In this document: in pieces, positions 48,561-61,787 of the stretch
Layout: each line of letters starts with the position of its first letter
Numbering within the stretch: the first letter of the stretch is position 1
DNA from: Desmodus rotundus
Taxonomy: Eukaryota; Chordata; Mammalia; Chiroptera; Phyllostomidae
Length of the DNA stretch: 64,000 nt
NCBI RefSeq assembly: GCF_022682495.2
Contig: NC_071398.1
Span: 96,995,705 to 97,059,704 of the forward strand
Direction of reading: 5' to 3'
Translations under genes and position numbers: made by a program
Notes under the pieces: model-generated
The model's input: only the letters and a program-made list of their open reading frames with translations
Told to the model about the DNA's origin: nothing
Databases searched by the model: none

Positions 48561-49260
48561 AGGTCAACGCCATTACAACACAGCGCACAGGGGCCCAGAG
48601 CCAGAGATGACCCGGCCGGCCGTGTACCCTCAGCGCCCACATGTTCGGGCGCTTTGTTGCTCTAGCTCTCAAAAAAGTGGAGGCCCGCTTTCGGCGACGG
48701 CCTGGGTAAACGTCCATCGAGATGAGCAAACAGAGCTCATTTTGGTTGTTCTGGGAAGGCTAGCAATACGGAACCCTCTAAACGGCTGTTCCTTAGTTTA
48801 GAAAAGCTTTTGTGGAGATCGATGAAAGAGTCTAAAATAGAGAAAAAGGTGAAGTTGTGAATCTACTGTTTAAAGCGACGGGACATCACGGCACATCAGA
48901 AATCACGCCGCACTTACAGCGGTTGCCCAGAATAGCAGTCTTCCTACTGTCCCCGGGTGCACTGCAGCTGCTTCGCTTGGCTCACGCTCACGAAAACCCG
49001 TATTCTGCCCTCACGTGAGGCGGGGGGGAGCGCCGAGGGGTGAACGGCCACACGGTATTTGATTATGAAAGACACTCTTCATGTATTTTTGTCTTTCAAT
49101 GTGCTCACTTTAGAGTTTTAGCTTATTTCATCTTTCCTCAGTTTTTATTCGTTGAGGTTTTAGTTAGATGCTCAAGTCCCTTCACCGCTCTCCAGCCATT
49201 TCTCCACACCATCCGAATCTGCATCCTCTGGGTTTTGTGGTGAGGCTGTGGACGAGGTCA

Positions 49261-49277
49261 AGTGTGTGTGTGTGTCT
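49261..49277. repeat. (TG)n repeat
   Basis: About seven TG units. Confidence 0.9.
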
Positions 49278-49763
49278 GTGACCAGGGGTCTGATGCGCCC
49301 ACACTGCCCTCTGGCTGCCCACCCGGCCCTGAACAAGGAGGCTGTCCAAAGCACCAGCCTGCCCGGGGCCTTGGAGCTTTCCCACAGTGTCTGTCTCCTG
49401 GGCTGTGCCGGCTCTCCTCCCTTCCAGGAAGAAACAGGAAAGCTACTCGCATGTAATACAATATAACGTGATTATGCCTTCGTCCCGGGTATGGTCACCT
49501 CTTCCAAGTACCATCATTGTGTTTAGAGGTTTGTTTGTTTTTTTAAAGGGAAAATGTTTTAAAACAAATCACTGACCCATAGTTTGGATAACTCCAAAAT
49601 GTGACAGATGCAAACTCCTGGGGACCCTTGAGTTCTGTGAAGGTCCCCTAAAATCACACAAGAGAAAAGGGGCTGAATATAAAGAAGAAGATCCAGAGAT
49701 TGTCGATGGCTTCTTGAGCTACCTGGGGTGGAGTACAACCTAAATGCACCTGAGCTTCTGACC

Positions 49764-49790
<27 letters not shown>
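49764..49790. repeat. (TG)n repeat
   Basis: About thirteen uninterrupted TG units. Confidence 0.95.
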
Positions 49791-49794
<4 letters not shown>

Positions 49795-51689
49795 AGAGGG
49801 ACAGAGACAAGAGGTCAGGGACCAGACAAGCTGTTTCTTAGGTTCTTCTTAGATCCAAGATGCCTTGAGATGCAGTTCCTCTCAGAACCTTACGAGCTAC
49901 ACTGGGTAAGACACTTTCCACCAACAGAGTTTTCACTGCTAAATAATGCTTATGTAGGATCTACTACTTACAAATATGCAGACAGAAAACGGGTGTATTT
50001 TATAGCCAGCCTCAAATATTAGTGTAAGAACGAATACTAAGTTACCTTTACTTCCCATCTAAACAATACTCTTTTTGCAGTAACTGGCCCCACACACTCA
50101 AAGATGTCGTCAATGACGCATTTAGGTACTTGAGGTTACTCCGTAAGTAACATCAGAAAACAATAAGCCGCCTCATTAGAGAACACCCTTTCTCGTCATT
50201 CTTCCGTATGCGATGATGACTGAACTGAAAGCATTCCAAAGTACTTATTTAAAAATGTGTTCGTGGGAAATCCAATAAGGACTGCAAGTGAATTCAAGTC
50301 TTTGGACACACACAGTCTAGGCCACAGGCCTGCAGTCCCGTAACACAGACCCACGTGTGACGTTTTCACTTGACCTGAGTCAAAGGGGCGAGGGCACTAG
50401 CTATCTGCAAGGCGCCCCGCGGAAGACAGAAACGAGAACGAGGTACGGGTCTTGCCATCAGAAGCCTACAGTTTATCTGGTGTGGGTGGTGGGATGCACC
50501 CACAAAACACAAACAAGAAAGAGCACGCTGCGTGAGAACAAGCACGTGAGGGCAGAATACAGAGCCCCCACCCTGCCCCGAGGGCCTCTGTTTCAACTGT
50601 GAGATGTAATTACCTCATAGCTTATTACGGGTGTATGTCTGTTGTTAATCACATAAATCCCTACTATAAACGAGGCACCGTGGAAGGCTTTCCAGAACAC
50701 TAAAACACCTGAAGCCAAACTGGATTTATTAGTAGTTTAATGCTCTGAAACACAATGGTTTTAGAAGTATCTAACAAGAAATTTCAATTTCTGTAAAAAT
50801 AAAAGCACATTGGAAGACATTCAAAGAAAAAAGAAAGCCATGTTACCACTTAGCCCAATTTCTCTTTTGCACATATTTTTCTGTCCTTGTCCATTGCACA
50901 CACAATACAAAATCTGAATCACAGGAGAGCGTGCCGAGGAGGCGTGTGACCATCTACCAAACCCATCCTGTGCATAGTAACCGCTCTGAATGTTCAGAGA
51001 CCAACAAAAAGGGATTATTTTGGTCTGAAGTGACGTGACATTTTTCACAGAAAACTTGAAGAAAGGTAAAATTTAATAGGGGAGGGCAACCACGTGCATT
51101 CCCAGAGAATGGTGCAATATTGGCACAGCCAGGAGGCCGAAAAATGAGGCGTGTAGGAAAATTGTGGAAAGTAAAACTATTACAGCAAAATTATATAATC
51201 ACAGACTCGGGCTTGTAAATGACCTTCCAAGCCATCCAGTACAATAACTGTATGTTAGGGCCAATTACGGAGAACTTGGCTGTTACAGGACAGGCAGCAA
51301 AAGGCAGGGAAAGTTTCTGAGCCACAACTGGCACGATCAAAGTGGTGTTTTAGCAAAAATCACCTCCCTGACTCTGAGGCAGGGAGGACGGGAGGCAGGC
51401 AGCCTGGCCCCCTCCTTCGGAGTGCTGGAGCCCTGCCCGGGCTCCCAAGGCCAGTCAAGCCCCATTCCCGGATTATGCCTTCTCAGAAACCTCCAGTCAC
51501 CTCTCCTCCCCGTGAACTCCCGCAGATCTGGGTCTGTATTCCATGAACAGGACTGTGTCAGGCAGGTGTCTCATTGCCCTCCAACAACGTCTGTCCCTTG
51601 TGGGCTGATGGCAGGTTGCGTGAATCTCGGCATCTCTCCCTCTCCCACCGTGGCCATTACCTAGCACAGTACTGGCAGAAGACAGTTTC

Positions 51690-52560
51690 TGCAGAGCCTT
51701 GGAAACCACGCCAATGAGTTTAAACTTTATTCTGAACGTCATAGGGAAACCCAGAAGGAGTGATAAAGAAGGTGACAAGAGGCAGGGAGATTTGTAATAA
51801 CCTCAGCAAGAGAAGAATAACTTGAGGGTGCCGAAGACCTGCAGGGCGCTCCGTGAAAGATGCAAATGAGGATGGGATTAGACAGATTCCATTCTGTAAC
51901 AGAGGTAGCATCAGACAGCCTTAGTAAAGAAGGAGGGAAACAAATATGGGACCACGGGTTTCTGGCTTGAACAACTGGAAGTTACCACGTACCAGGAGTG
52001 GGGACAACAGAGGAGGTGTCACTTTAAGACTGGACAATGAGTTTAATTTGGGAGCATCAGGTTGAGGGTTCCCTGGGATATACTGAACTGAAATGACCAA
52101 TATGTAGCGGAACGTGGCCCCTAGTCCAGGAAGGAGCTCTGGAGTGGAGACTAGATTTGTCGTCATCAGACGAAGTTGGTAACTGAAACCGCTGAGGTGG
52201 GTTATACCAGCCAGGGGCAGTGCAGCGAACGGAGGGGGGAGGGCCTGCGGAGGACCACTGATAAAACCCAGCCCTGAAGTCAGGATCAGAGGAGAAAGGG
52301 CTGCAAGACAGAACTGAGCACCAGAGTCTAAAGCAGCAAGAGGAAAACCGGGAGACCGTGGGGGCTGGCTGAAGCAAAGGGACACGTAGATATCTCCCCA
52401 ACAAGAAGTGGCTGATGGTGTCAGATGGAGGGCTCAGAACCGTCTGTTGGATTGACTGTTCTGTCCCAGCCAACAGCAGTCTCAGCAGAGCGCTGTGCTG
52501 CAAACAAAATGAAGAAGGAATGAGAAAGGAGGAGGAGTGCAGATTCCTCGTCAACCCAAA
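51690..52560 (-). mobile_element. L2-like fragment, reverse
   Basis: gtttaaactttattctgaac, aggcagggagatttgtaata and taatttgggagcatcagg follow the usual order of a reversed L2. It overlaps the longest open frame in the window (196 codons, 52057-52647), which is therefore not a gene. Confidence 0.48.
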
Positions 52561-52954
52561 GAGGGCGCACGTAAGCTGAGGAACCGGGGTCCCTCTCGGA
52601 CGTCCAAATTGCTTGGTGAGTGTCGGCAGAACCTCTCCCTCTAGCATTGACCTAGTTTGTGGAGATTAGAGTTCAAAGAAACTCCAGCAGTAACCATGCT
52701 GGAGAAAATACCAGCAACATGGCAACAGCCAGACTAAGGCAGTGGGAGGGAAAGGCCCATCCTTCATACTTCAGTGACAGAGGACTTAGAGAGCTGACTG
52801 TTTATTCCCAATCCCTGGGGTTTGTTTAGCAGCAGCTCACCAAGTTACCTCCTTTTTCTCTTCTAGAACCTACCACAGTAGCCGCCACCACGCGGTCAGC
52901 TAAGTGGGGTCCACTAATGAAGGACCCTGAGCCACGGGCCGGACTGGCAATACT

Positions 52955-53190
52955 CCACAAGTGTGCCGGCCAGTGCAATAGCTGTTAGCCAGATGGGGCT
53001 ACTGAAATTAAAACTTTAATTAATTGAAATTTCATTTCATGTTTATTTCATCTGCATTTCACTTCCTCTTTTACTAGCTACAGTTCAGCTACTCCATAGT
53101 CACAAGCAGCTAGTGACTGCCGGAACTGATCAGCACAGAACAAAAAATGTTCCCATCATCCCAGAAAGTTCATTGGACAGCACCGCTCTG
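52955..53190. mobile_element. hAT-type MITE
   Basis: Contains ggctactgaaattaaaact, an A/T-rich core, and the end agaaagttcattggacagca. These match the common mammalian hAT element with ends of the form tgctgtccaatagaac. The left end is degraded. Confidence 0.65.
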
Positions 53191-54196
53191 GAGTAAGGAA
53201 GTTCTTTTATTACCCCAAGAACTCTTTTATTGCAAACACTTGCAGAGTCCCCAGAGTGCGACTTATCACACGCAGGCCCAGCTCCTCCCAGCAGACTGAA
53301 GCCAAAGGGAGAAGGAAGCTGCACCCCCCTGCGGGATCGTTAGTGGAGTCCCAGGCTAAACATTGTGTAAGAAAACCCTGCAGAACTTGGGGCCCCAGGA
53401 AAGAAGGATGACTCATTGCCTAAGATTCATTTGGAGGATATAAAGATAAAGTTCACAGGAACAGCTCTGAGAATGAGAGAGAACAGAAGTCCACTTATTT
53501 TGAACGCGGTGCCTGGCACGCTGGCACGTGTAATGTACTTGAAGAGGTGGCGCTCAGAATGCCTAGCGAGGTGCTCAACCCTGTGCTCCTAGCTGATAAG
53601 GAGCCCAGTGAGCCACCAGCCATTTAATTCCTACATTTGCACAGGAGTCAAAAGAAAGATCTTGTTACAATGGAAGACCCAGCTTTGGATTCCACAAGAG
53701 AATGTTTCCGTTTATGAATGGAAACTAGGAACACTGCCCCAACAGAACGTGATCACACACGATGGAAAAACTCACGAAGGATGCTCCGGAATGCAGGGCC
53801 GGGGTTCACACGTGCTGCCTTTAGCCAAATGGCAGCAGCAGCCCAGAGGACAGGGAACAAGACATGACTAATGTCACAACCCACAGAATTTCCATGGTGC
53901 TCACGTAACGAGCAGCGTGAGATCTGCGTGCTGTGTCGTTGCAACTGTGAGAAAGCAAGTGCTGAGGCCTCCTCTGCTGGGTGAAGACCAGACCTCCGAC
54001 TGACCCTGGGGTCACAGAGGTGTCGCTTGACTGCTTCCTCTCTGGGGCCCTTTTTGCTCCTAAGCTGCTGGGCTGTAGACATCTAACTCGGAGGCAAATT
54101 CTGCCCACGGAACAAAGGGAAGAGAGTGAGAACTGCAAGTTCACCTCCCAAAGCATTCAGCTAACAAGCTTGCCTTTTTATTCAAAGAGCAGGATT

Positions 54197-54374
54197 TTGT
54201 TTATTGTTGCTTTTAGAGAGGCAGGGAGGAAGGAAGGGAGTGAGAGAAGTATCGATGCAAAAGAGAGGCATCAATTGGTTGCCTCCTGTAGGCGACTAGA
54301 CGGGGGATCGAACCTGCAACCTTTCGGTTATGAGACACAGCTCTAACCAACTGAGACAGACAGGCCAAGGTACG
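54197..54374 (-). mobile_element. VES-type SINE
   Basis: Minus-strand copy with the head ggcctgtctgtctcagttgg and B-box-like aggttcgatccc. A perfect 12-bp target-site duplication aagagcaggatt lies at 54185-54196 and 54375-54386, which suggests a fairly young insertion. Confidence 0.92.
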
Positions 54375-55424
54375 AAGAGCAGGATTATGGAGAGAGGGGA
54401 AGTGAATGAAGGAACAACTGGAGTAGCTCTTGTTTTCTTAAATAACAAAAGCTAGTTGTACTGTGTAAAAGAAGTAAAATAGACCATGGGGTTGTTTTTT
54501 TTGTTTGTTTGTTTTTAACAAGGAACAATAACAAATTAAAACCCTTAAGTCATGAGGAAAGTCGACGTTTTCTTCTGGAAGATCAGACTTTTAGGTTCAG
54601 AAACTATACTATAGTTGAAAGATCAAGCTTTCAGAAACCAGGAAATTCCAAAGCAAGCCTACAGCAGCGCTAACTTGGACTCGTGACACATGGTACATAT
54701 TTTACCGTCCGTGTTTAACAAATAGCCAGGAGATGGGGGGGGGGAAGTTCCACATATTTAACATGGCAAAATAAATGCTATAGCAGACAGAAGGATTTCA
54801 AGATGTTCTGAACACTACTCTGAGAATTCATGTTCCATTAATCTACATTTAGTACTTTCTTTTCCTTTTTTAAAGTTTTTAGACTACAAAGCCATTCCCA
54901 GTTGAAAAAAATACTTGTGTGAAATGCTGTGTATGTCATAATTCTATGAACTTGAGAAGTGGTCCCCCTCTTTTGACAATTTTCTAAAAATCTCATTAAA
55001 CAAATTATTTTCCTCAACTCGAGACCTCGATTTTCTATCTCTGGAGCTTAAAAATACTCACATACTTCTCTTCAAATATAGCTGGACTTTTCTTCCTGGA
55101 TGGAAACAGCATTCCTGCCAACTTTAAAATTTATAGCTACAACTGTTTTTTTTTTTAATTTTTAAAAGCACAAAAGATAATACCACAATGCCTCAAAGTA
55201 ATTTTGAAAGGAACATCTCTTCGTCTTCATAATTGTCCCACGTCACTCTGAAACGGGCTCCAACTCGGCGTACAAATGGAAAGAACATCTACCTCCGAGT
55301 CTCAGTGCAAAATGTCACATTGGGAGATAACACTGACGTCTAAAAACATCCCAGTGGCCATCATACTCCAATCATTGCGAATTTCGTCACAAAGTAAAAT
55401 GGTGCATCTAGGAAGCAAACTCCT

Positions 55425-55632
55425 GTGTCTGTGTGAGTGTGCACGTGTGTCTATGTGTGTGGGTGTGTCTGTGTGTCTGTTTCTATCTCTGTGTCTGTGT
55501 GAGTATGTATGGGTGTGCCTCTGTCTGTATGTCTATGTGACTATGTCTGTATCTGTGTCTATGTGAGTGGGTGTCTCTGTGTGAGCATGCCTGTGTGTAA
55601 GTGTGCCTATATGTGTGAGTGTGTGCACACGT
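55425..55632. repeat. Degenerate TG-rich array
   Basis: About 200 bp of irregular tgtgtctg / tatgtgag units on the plus strand. Several short frames rich in Cys/Val or His/Thr here are by-products. Confidence 0.9.
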
Positions 55633-55689
55633 AAGGCACTTTCTCACTTTTACAGACTTCACTACAGATCTCAAAAGCGGATTCACAAC

Positions 55690-55820
55690 ACGCCATTCAT
55701 GTGATCTCCTGATAATCCTGAAAGGTATACAGTCGGAGACTATCATTGTGTGAGACAGAGCCTCAGACTGAGCCGCAGGCAGGCTAAGCGCCGTGCCAGA
55801 GCCCAAAGCTCGTCACTGCA
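55690..55820 (+). mobile_element. Possible MIR relic
   Basis: gatctcctgataatcctgaa, then agacagagcctcagactgag and gccgtgccagagcccaaagc have the order of a sense MIR. Diverged. Confidence 0.42.
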
Positions 55821-57997
55821 AACCCTGCAAAACTGATCTGACTGCCGACTCCCAGACCAGTCCTTCCTAAGGAAGTTCGGGTGCGCAGATTCACCTCATG
55901 TGAAATGTGCAAAGCTGCAGGGTTTCTACAGCGGTTTGCACAATGCTGCTTTTTTCTCCCCCAGTATCGTGAGGGTTCACAGTCTGCCTCAGGGAAGGAG
56001 AGCTGGGGCAGTCCCCTGGAGTACAGGCATGGAGCCAAAGGCTGTGTTGGAAAATGTTTCCATTTGCCACGTTAGAGGCCTTTGAAAACCCAGTCAATAC
56101 AATGCTGTGGCCCAACAGCTTCTGAGGCAGAAACTGTTGGAATTTGCTGGGGACAGTAAACTGGATCATTTACCATTAAAAAGAAATAAAATGACAATCA
56201 AGGGAAAAAGTGTTTCAAGCGGAGTCTAGGGTGAAATTTAAACTGTAACACTGGTTACAAAACAGGTTCAAAACTTGAACTTTTCCAAACTGATTAGGGC
56301 TCTTCCTACGTTTTCTGCGTGGCTCAGGGGACCACACTGGGACAGCATGGCAATGCCCCTTCCCATGGTACGGTGTCACATCTGGAGCTACATCTAACTG
56401 CCATTTGTCATCAGTAACAATCACCTTTAACGGCAGCGTTCCTGTTCTTTAAAATGACTCGAGGATTTGTTTTTCTTTGAAATTCCTCAAGGAAGCAAGT
56501 GAAGGAAATTGAGAATGTGTCAACTTACAATGTCACATGTATTTCTCTGTATTTTTCAGTTATTAGGCAAATTCCTAAAAGACAAAAATGATTCTTTTTC
56601 TTTCTTCTTGTATTTTCCCCCCAAGAGCAGAGCATGGCACGGGCCACACAGAGGTCCCAGACGGTTCTGGAAACCAGGCAGCAACTCTCCGGTCCCCCTT
56701 CCAGGCCCAAGGACAAGGAGGCATCTCGGAGTCTGGGTTTCCTCCCACTGATGATTAGGAGGAAATGAGCAGCGCGGACGGAGGGGCCCACGGGAGCTAA
56801 AGGGAGGGCATGGGTCTGTGTGAAACGCCTGTGGAGCAAACACTTGCCTAGAAGCTGGAGTGGACAGTGTGGCTAGAGATGCAACTGACCACAGGAACAC
56901 ACTCAACACTGTGTTTCAACAACCCATCGCCCATCGGTCACAGACAGAGACAGCAGAGCAGAAACTCGTCTGCTGCCCACTGGCTTCCGAATCTACGGAC
57001 AGCTTTGTAGGCTGGCACCGCTACAGCCAGGTCTGCGGGAGGCCCTTTTCTGTCGCATCACCAGGCCTTTCCTCCCTCACGCACGTCTGTTTATTCCTCA
57101 GGCTGGTGCTGAGTTTTGATCATATGATTTACATTCAGCTTCTCCTAAGTCAGTTTGTAACTCACTGGTTTTACACTTTGTCGTGTTTTGTTTTTCTTTC
57201 GTCCCTGTTCTTGAATACCCAGTCGAGTAACAGGACGTAGGGCCCCGTTATTTTTTATCTAAAGAGACTATATTTCATATACTTGAAGTTGGGAGCATCT
57301 GCATGCCACAAATATATTTTAGAGTTAGAATCAAAACTCCTGAAAAGCAAACAAAATCTGCTTCCGCAAGAAAAATGGCGAACTCGGGGTCCTGAAAATG
57401 CCACAAGTGAATAAGCAGCCCCGAATAACTAAATATAATGTCTACCTAATAATATCTGTGAATAGTGCTAGAATAGTAGAAAATAACAAAATGCACTTAT
57501 GATATAATAGCAAGTGGAGACAAGCTTATACAAGATATATATTATAGAAAAGAGAATGTTCATCGCAAAAGATCACATTTAAGTTCACCAAGGACAGTTT
57601 AAAAAAAAAAATGGGCCTCTGTATTCTAACTTGGGGATGTATGCCGTGAACCGCACTTGCTGTTTCAAGTTTCTATGGAAAACTGTCCCCAAACACATTT
57701 GAAACCGTGCATCTGTTACTGCTTATCTATGGGAGTTCAAGTACAAACTGCAGATCATCATCCAAAAACAATCAGTACTGAAGACACATGTGACTTCACA
57801 GGTTGCACAACAAGGAAGCCAACAACTTTCTGGGGGGAGCATGGCCCCACGGCCATGAGGCTCCCGCCTCCTCAACGTGTCGGCTCAGAGTTAACCTTGA
57901 CCCAGAAGGCCCTCGCAAAGGGCGGTGGGGCTGCGGACGTGCACAGTGTGTGTTCTAGATAAAGCAGCAGGGGGAACGTGTGTGGCAATTCACCTAC

Positions 57998-58068
57998 TTG
58001 GCAAAGCCGATGAAATCTTCGTGGTTGGTGTTGATGTAGGAGACCTGGATGTCAATCAACAGCAGCAC
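57998..58068 (-). CDS. DNM3: DNM3 exon, end of stalk, 71 bp
   Basis: Second DNM3 exon in transcript order. On the minus strand a gccttacag acceptor precedes 71 bases and a gtaggt donor follows. It starts in phase 0 with [19 protein letters not shown] and ends IGFA plus two bases of an Asn codon, completed by the next exon at 46694. The [13 protein letters not shown] block is a hallmark of all dynamins at the C-terminal end of the stalk, before the flexible linker to the PH domain. The IQVSY wording, where DNM1 has IELAY, supports dynamin-3. The intron before it is 4,831 bp and the one after it 11,303 bp. No frameshift or stop is present. Confidence 0.96.
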
Positions 58069-59389
58069 CTGTAAGGCAAAGAGAACCCCTTGGGTGAAGC
58101 CCGTCTTCAACATTCGCTAACACTCAAGTGAGCAATTGCCTACAAGTTATCTTCATTAAAGTTTTAAAGGACGCTTCAGGTAGTATGAAATGGTGCATTC
58201 ATTTTTTTTTCATGAGGCTCATAGTTTTTACTCTAAATTTAGAGAATGAACATCTACGTGAGAAGTCTGATTCCCACAAGAGGACAATAGCATCCCAGTT
58301 GCTTAGGCACACACACGCTCCTGGCCAACTAAACACAGAACTTAGAATTATGCTGTTCCTGTGAAACGTAGGCATAATGTTCAAAAGCAGGATGCGCGGC
58401 AAGACGGCCAGTGGGGGGCTGCTTGGAGCTTCCCGCTCCCATAGATGCCATACGTTAGCCACGAAATAGCAACTTCATCGCCTATTTTTTCCCTTCTCCT
58501 CTATCTCGTTAAGGTCCCTCTAGGCAAGCCGGAGAGCATCTCGCTGACCAACTCAAAAGGGAAAGCCTTCCTGACGTGAGGGGAGCTTCATCATCAAAGC
58601 CAAAGTGCAGGCAGGTTTCTGCTGAGAGGCCGCCTCATCGGGGGACCCTCCCTGCCCGTTCTCGGTCAGCACCCTTCTTCCCCTCAGTGCTGTGCCTCTA
58701 ACTCCCTTTCCTTTGTGGCACCACCGCTAGCTGACGTAGTACGTTTTTACCAGTCGATTATATGGACGCCACCCGCTGCAGTCACTGCGCTATCCCAGGG
58801 CCTGGAATAGAGCCTGCAGCACCACCGAGATTTGTCAAGGCATGAACTGAACACGTGTTCCAGCAAACGTGAACAGGCATTGACCACGAGATACACATAA
58901 ACTCCGAGTCCGAGATCTGGAAGGCCCTTCTGTAGAAAAGATTCATCGTTGTCAGGCAAGGAGACTTAGAACAAGAAGAGAGAGGGGCAACCGGAGACCG
59001 CGAGAAACAGAGCTTTCTTCCGGAGTTACTCAGAACTGAGTTCCCCTTCCCAAGCCTCCTCTGTTCTCCCAACAGAGGCTCATAGTTTAATACTGAGACC
59101 TGTCTTCCTAGAATGCTGAGACCTGTTGACGGGGAAAAACTACTTGAGATTCCCTGCCTGGGCACCCCCAGAGCTCTGCGCTTCGACTTTGTTGACTGAG
59201 CTTTAATGGCCACAGTGAGTAGTGTCACGCCGCCTCCCGACACTGCAGGTGACCCTGGAGTGCATCACGGCTAACAGTTCACTGGCTGGCTCTATATGTT
59301 GCTCCACCGTGGGTACTTTCTTAGGGAGACCCCTCCCGTGACCCTCACCCCACACCGTCACCCACACCATGCTGGATCATGGTATGACT

Positions 59390-59625
59390 CTCATGGAGCC
59401 TTATGTCATATTCGATGCACACTGCACCCTGTCCTTTGTAATTGTTGTGTTCACCACCAATATGATTCACCCTCTGTCTATTCTGTTTGCTGTTCTGCTT
59501 CCCCGCGGGATGGCCAGCCTCGTGGAGGCAGTGGAGGCAGGGGTTCCGTTTGTCTCGTTCCCCACTTTACTCCCAGAACCCAGCACTATACACACAGTAG
59601 GTGTCCAATAAACACTTGTGGCTGC
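59390..59625 (+). mobile_element. L2-like 3' end
   Basis: gtggaggcaggggttccgtt, cccagaacccagcactatac, cacagtaggtgtccaataaa has the form of an L2 3' terminus. Confidence 0.55.
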
Positions 59626-60348
59626 AGATTTGATAACTATCTCCCAGCTCCGAACAACAGTTGGTTTTCATGTGCACGATTTATTCCCATGGAATTAGTA
59701 TGTGGCCTACCGTTTCTCACTCACTACCCAGTGCCATGGCTCTGCTTTTGAGGGGATCCAACTGGTTACCCCACCAAATCTTGCTCTGAGTCCCAAGAGG
59801 ACCTGCCAAAGAAGAGCAAATGGATCCCCCCAAACCATCCTCACCACCAAACATGAAGTCGAGGCACAGGCACTATTGGACCAATAACATCATGTCTGAA
59901 GTTTCAGAGCATTGGATACAGTTTTGTTTCTTGTCTTAATGAAGAAAACCGAAGTGTTAGGAAGAGTGATCGTTATGGGATCTTCCATGGTATTATCTCT
60001 ATTCTCCCTACAACAAAGCCAGATTCTGTTAAATGCTAAACTCCCAAATCCATTTTGGCCAGGAGTCTGCAGGAAGAAGCCATAATACTGAAGCACAAGA
60101 AAACTGTTACCACTGTAAAGAGCAAAACATCTACATAACCCTCAACCCCGCCAAGAGCTGCCCCGAACATCTTGGACGCTCTCGCACATGGACTTGGCCT
60201 GCAGCGCAGGAAAACAGAACAACCGTGGCTGTTCTCATTCATATTCCTGGAAACTGGGAGTCTGTGTCCATCCTAGGAAGAGAGCCAAGTCACATATGGG
60301 GGATGAAAAGGAAAAGAGTACATTTTTTCCTCATTTTTTCACTTTCCC

Positions 60349-60505
60349 AGCGTCGCCCCCTGCCTTTTCCGCCCACAGTTATTGACCGTTGGGCTGAGGA
60401 GGCGCAGAGCCGACCCCAGCAGCCGTCCTCGCCCACCGAGCCGGCTGCGGCGGCCGTCACCGCGTGTGTGGGAGCGCCTGGCATGCTCGCAGGCACGCAC
60501 AGACA
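60349..60505. other. CpG-dense patch in DNM3 intron
   Basis: I count about 18 CpG dinucleotides in roughly 155 bp, far above the surrounding intron, with high G+C. No exon or known repeat explains it. Confidence 0.6.
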
Positions 60506-61084
60506 CTCAAAAGACCTTTGTTTCAGAAAAAATTCAGACAGATTTATGGGCTTCCACATTTTTAATTTTTGAATAATTTTTCTTCCCACAAAGCTTCCAG
60601 AGCAGAAGTTGGTAATAATTGCATTTAAAAAAAAAAAAAAACACCTGCTACAATACCTCAAACAGTTCTGGGACAGAGACCTGAGGACAGTGATCACTCT
60701 GGCCAGCGACTTCAGAAGCAGCATGTGACCCCAGGAGCCCAGAGAGCAGAGCTCAGAACCCAGATGTGACATCTGGGCAAAGGGACGTGCTCCCTCGGCC
60801 ACACGGTTCTATGCCAGAGGAGGCAAGGACCCGCTTCCTCAGGCCACCGGAGCTGGCCACTTAGGAGGAGACACCTGCCCCACCTCCCGTCTCCCTCTGA
60901 GGGAGTTCATTAATCGGCCCATCAGAGCTGCAGGTGAAAGACCATTTCCCGCGAACTGAGAAAGTAATTCTTTCTCATACCTACTGTGTGCTGTAGCACT
61001 TTGGGGAAAACAACCGAATGGATGACGAACTAAAGCCAGGTTTTCGTCCCTCCTTCCATCCCCACCAAATGCCTGCGAGCCAAC

Positions 61085-61225
61085 TACCATCATGATCCCG
61101 CTTGAAGACGAGGAAGCTGAAGTGTGAAGATGCCGACTGCCTTGTTCATTTATTTACACAGGAAGTAAACGGGCAGCTGGGGTCGCACTCAGGCCATCGG
61201 GACCGGGGCCCACAATCCTGACGAC
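61085..61225 (+). mobile_element. Possible MIR relic
   Basis: acgaggaagctgaagtgtga, then ggaagtaaacgggcagctgg and ggtcgcactcaggcc resemble a sense MIR. Diverged. Confidence 0.45.
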
Positions 61226-61759
61226 GACGCCATGAAACATGAAGACGTGAACAACTCATCACTTCGGAAGGAACACGAAGATCATAACGATATACTCTGC
61301 CCTCAATATTGTTTCCTTGGGGAACAGCGAAGTGGGATACATCACCATTTGAATTTTCTAGAATAAAGGCGCTAAACTAAAATGGTTCCCTTCTTTACTT
61401 AAGGTCAGGGGTGCAGCTGACACTGGAAGGTACGTGTCCTTGGTCCAGCAGCAGCCCTGACATTCCATGTGGGGACTCCAGGCCTCAGGGTCCCATATGT
61501 GACCCGAGGCTCGACTGCACTCGCTCATGAGTTAACCCGGATTTGTTTGCTCCTGCACCTGTGGCTCTCCAAGGGCGTGAAAGTTGGAAAACAAGTGAAA
61601 ACTATGAATAGTGGTTCACTAACTTTCAAAGCACGAGGATAAAAAGGAGTGGCACGAACCCCGTGGCTCAGGCGGATGGCAGGTTGCCACCAGTCACTCA
61701 GCAACACCCCAGTGCGGGGGGGGCCTCCCTCGAGGAGGCTCTCCACCTGGTCCCCCAGA

Positions 61760-61787
61760 CCCCACCCCACCCCACCCCACCCCACCC
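61760..61787. repeat. (CCCCA)n repeat
   Basis: Five CCCCA units in tandem. Confidence 0.95.

Larger units (their letters stand above)
46695..57997 (-). other. DNM3: DNM3 intron (11,303 bp)
   Basis: Intron between the second stalk exon and the linker exon. Contents include VES SINEs at 46833-47066 and 54197-54374, a MIR, a long L2 (47470-48560), an L2-like stretch (51690-52560), a hAT relic (52955-53190) and several TG repeats. I see nothing nameable in 48560-49250, 49800-51690, 53200-54180, 54400-55420 and 55820-57990. Confidence 0.9.

Noticed and set aside
52057..52647. 196-codon open frame on the minus strand
   Set aside because: It overlaps a reversed L2-like stretch, has no recognisable domain and no splice or promoter context.
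55425..55632. CRISPR-like array of repeated units
   Set aside because: The units are irregular TG-rich microsatellite variants with no spacer structure, in a mammalian intron.
58782..59243. 153-codon frame and similar ones at 16389-16859 and 51921-52385
   Set aside because: No known motifs, no splice-site context, and amino-acid content typical of random frames.
60033..60572. 179-codon open frame on the plus strand, plus a 170-codon frame opposite it (60290-60802)
   Set aside because: Two long frames on opposite strands of a G+C-rich patch, with no known protein motif. Low stop density from composition explains both.
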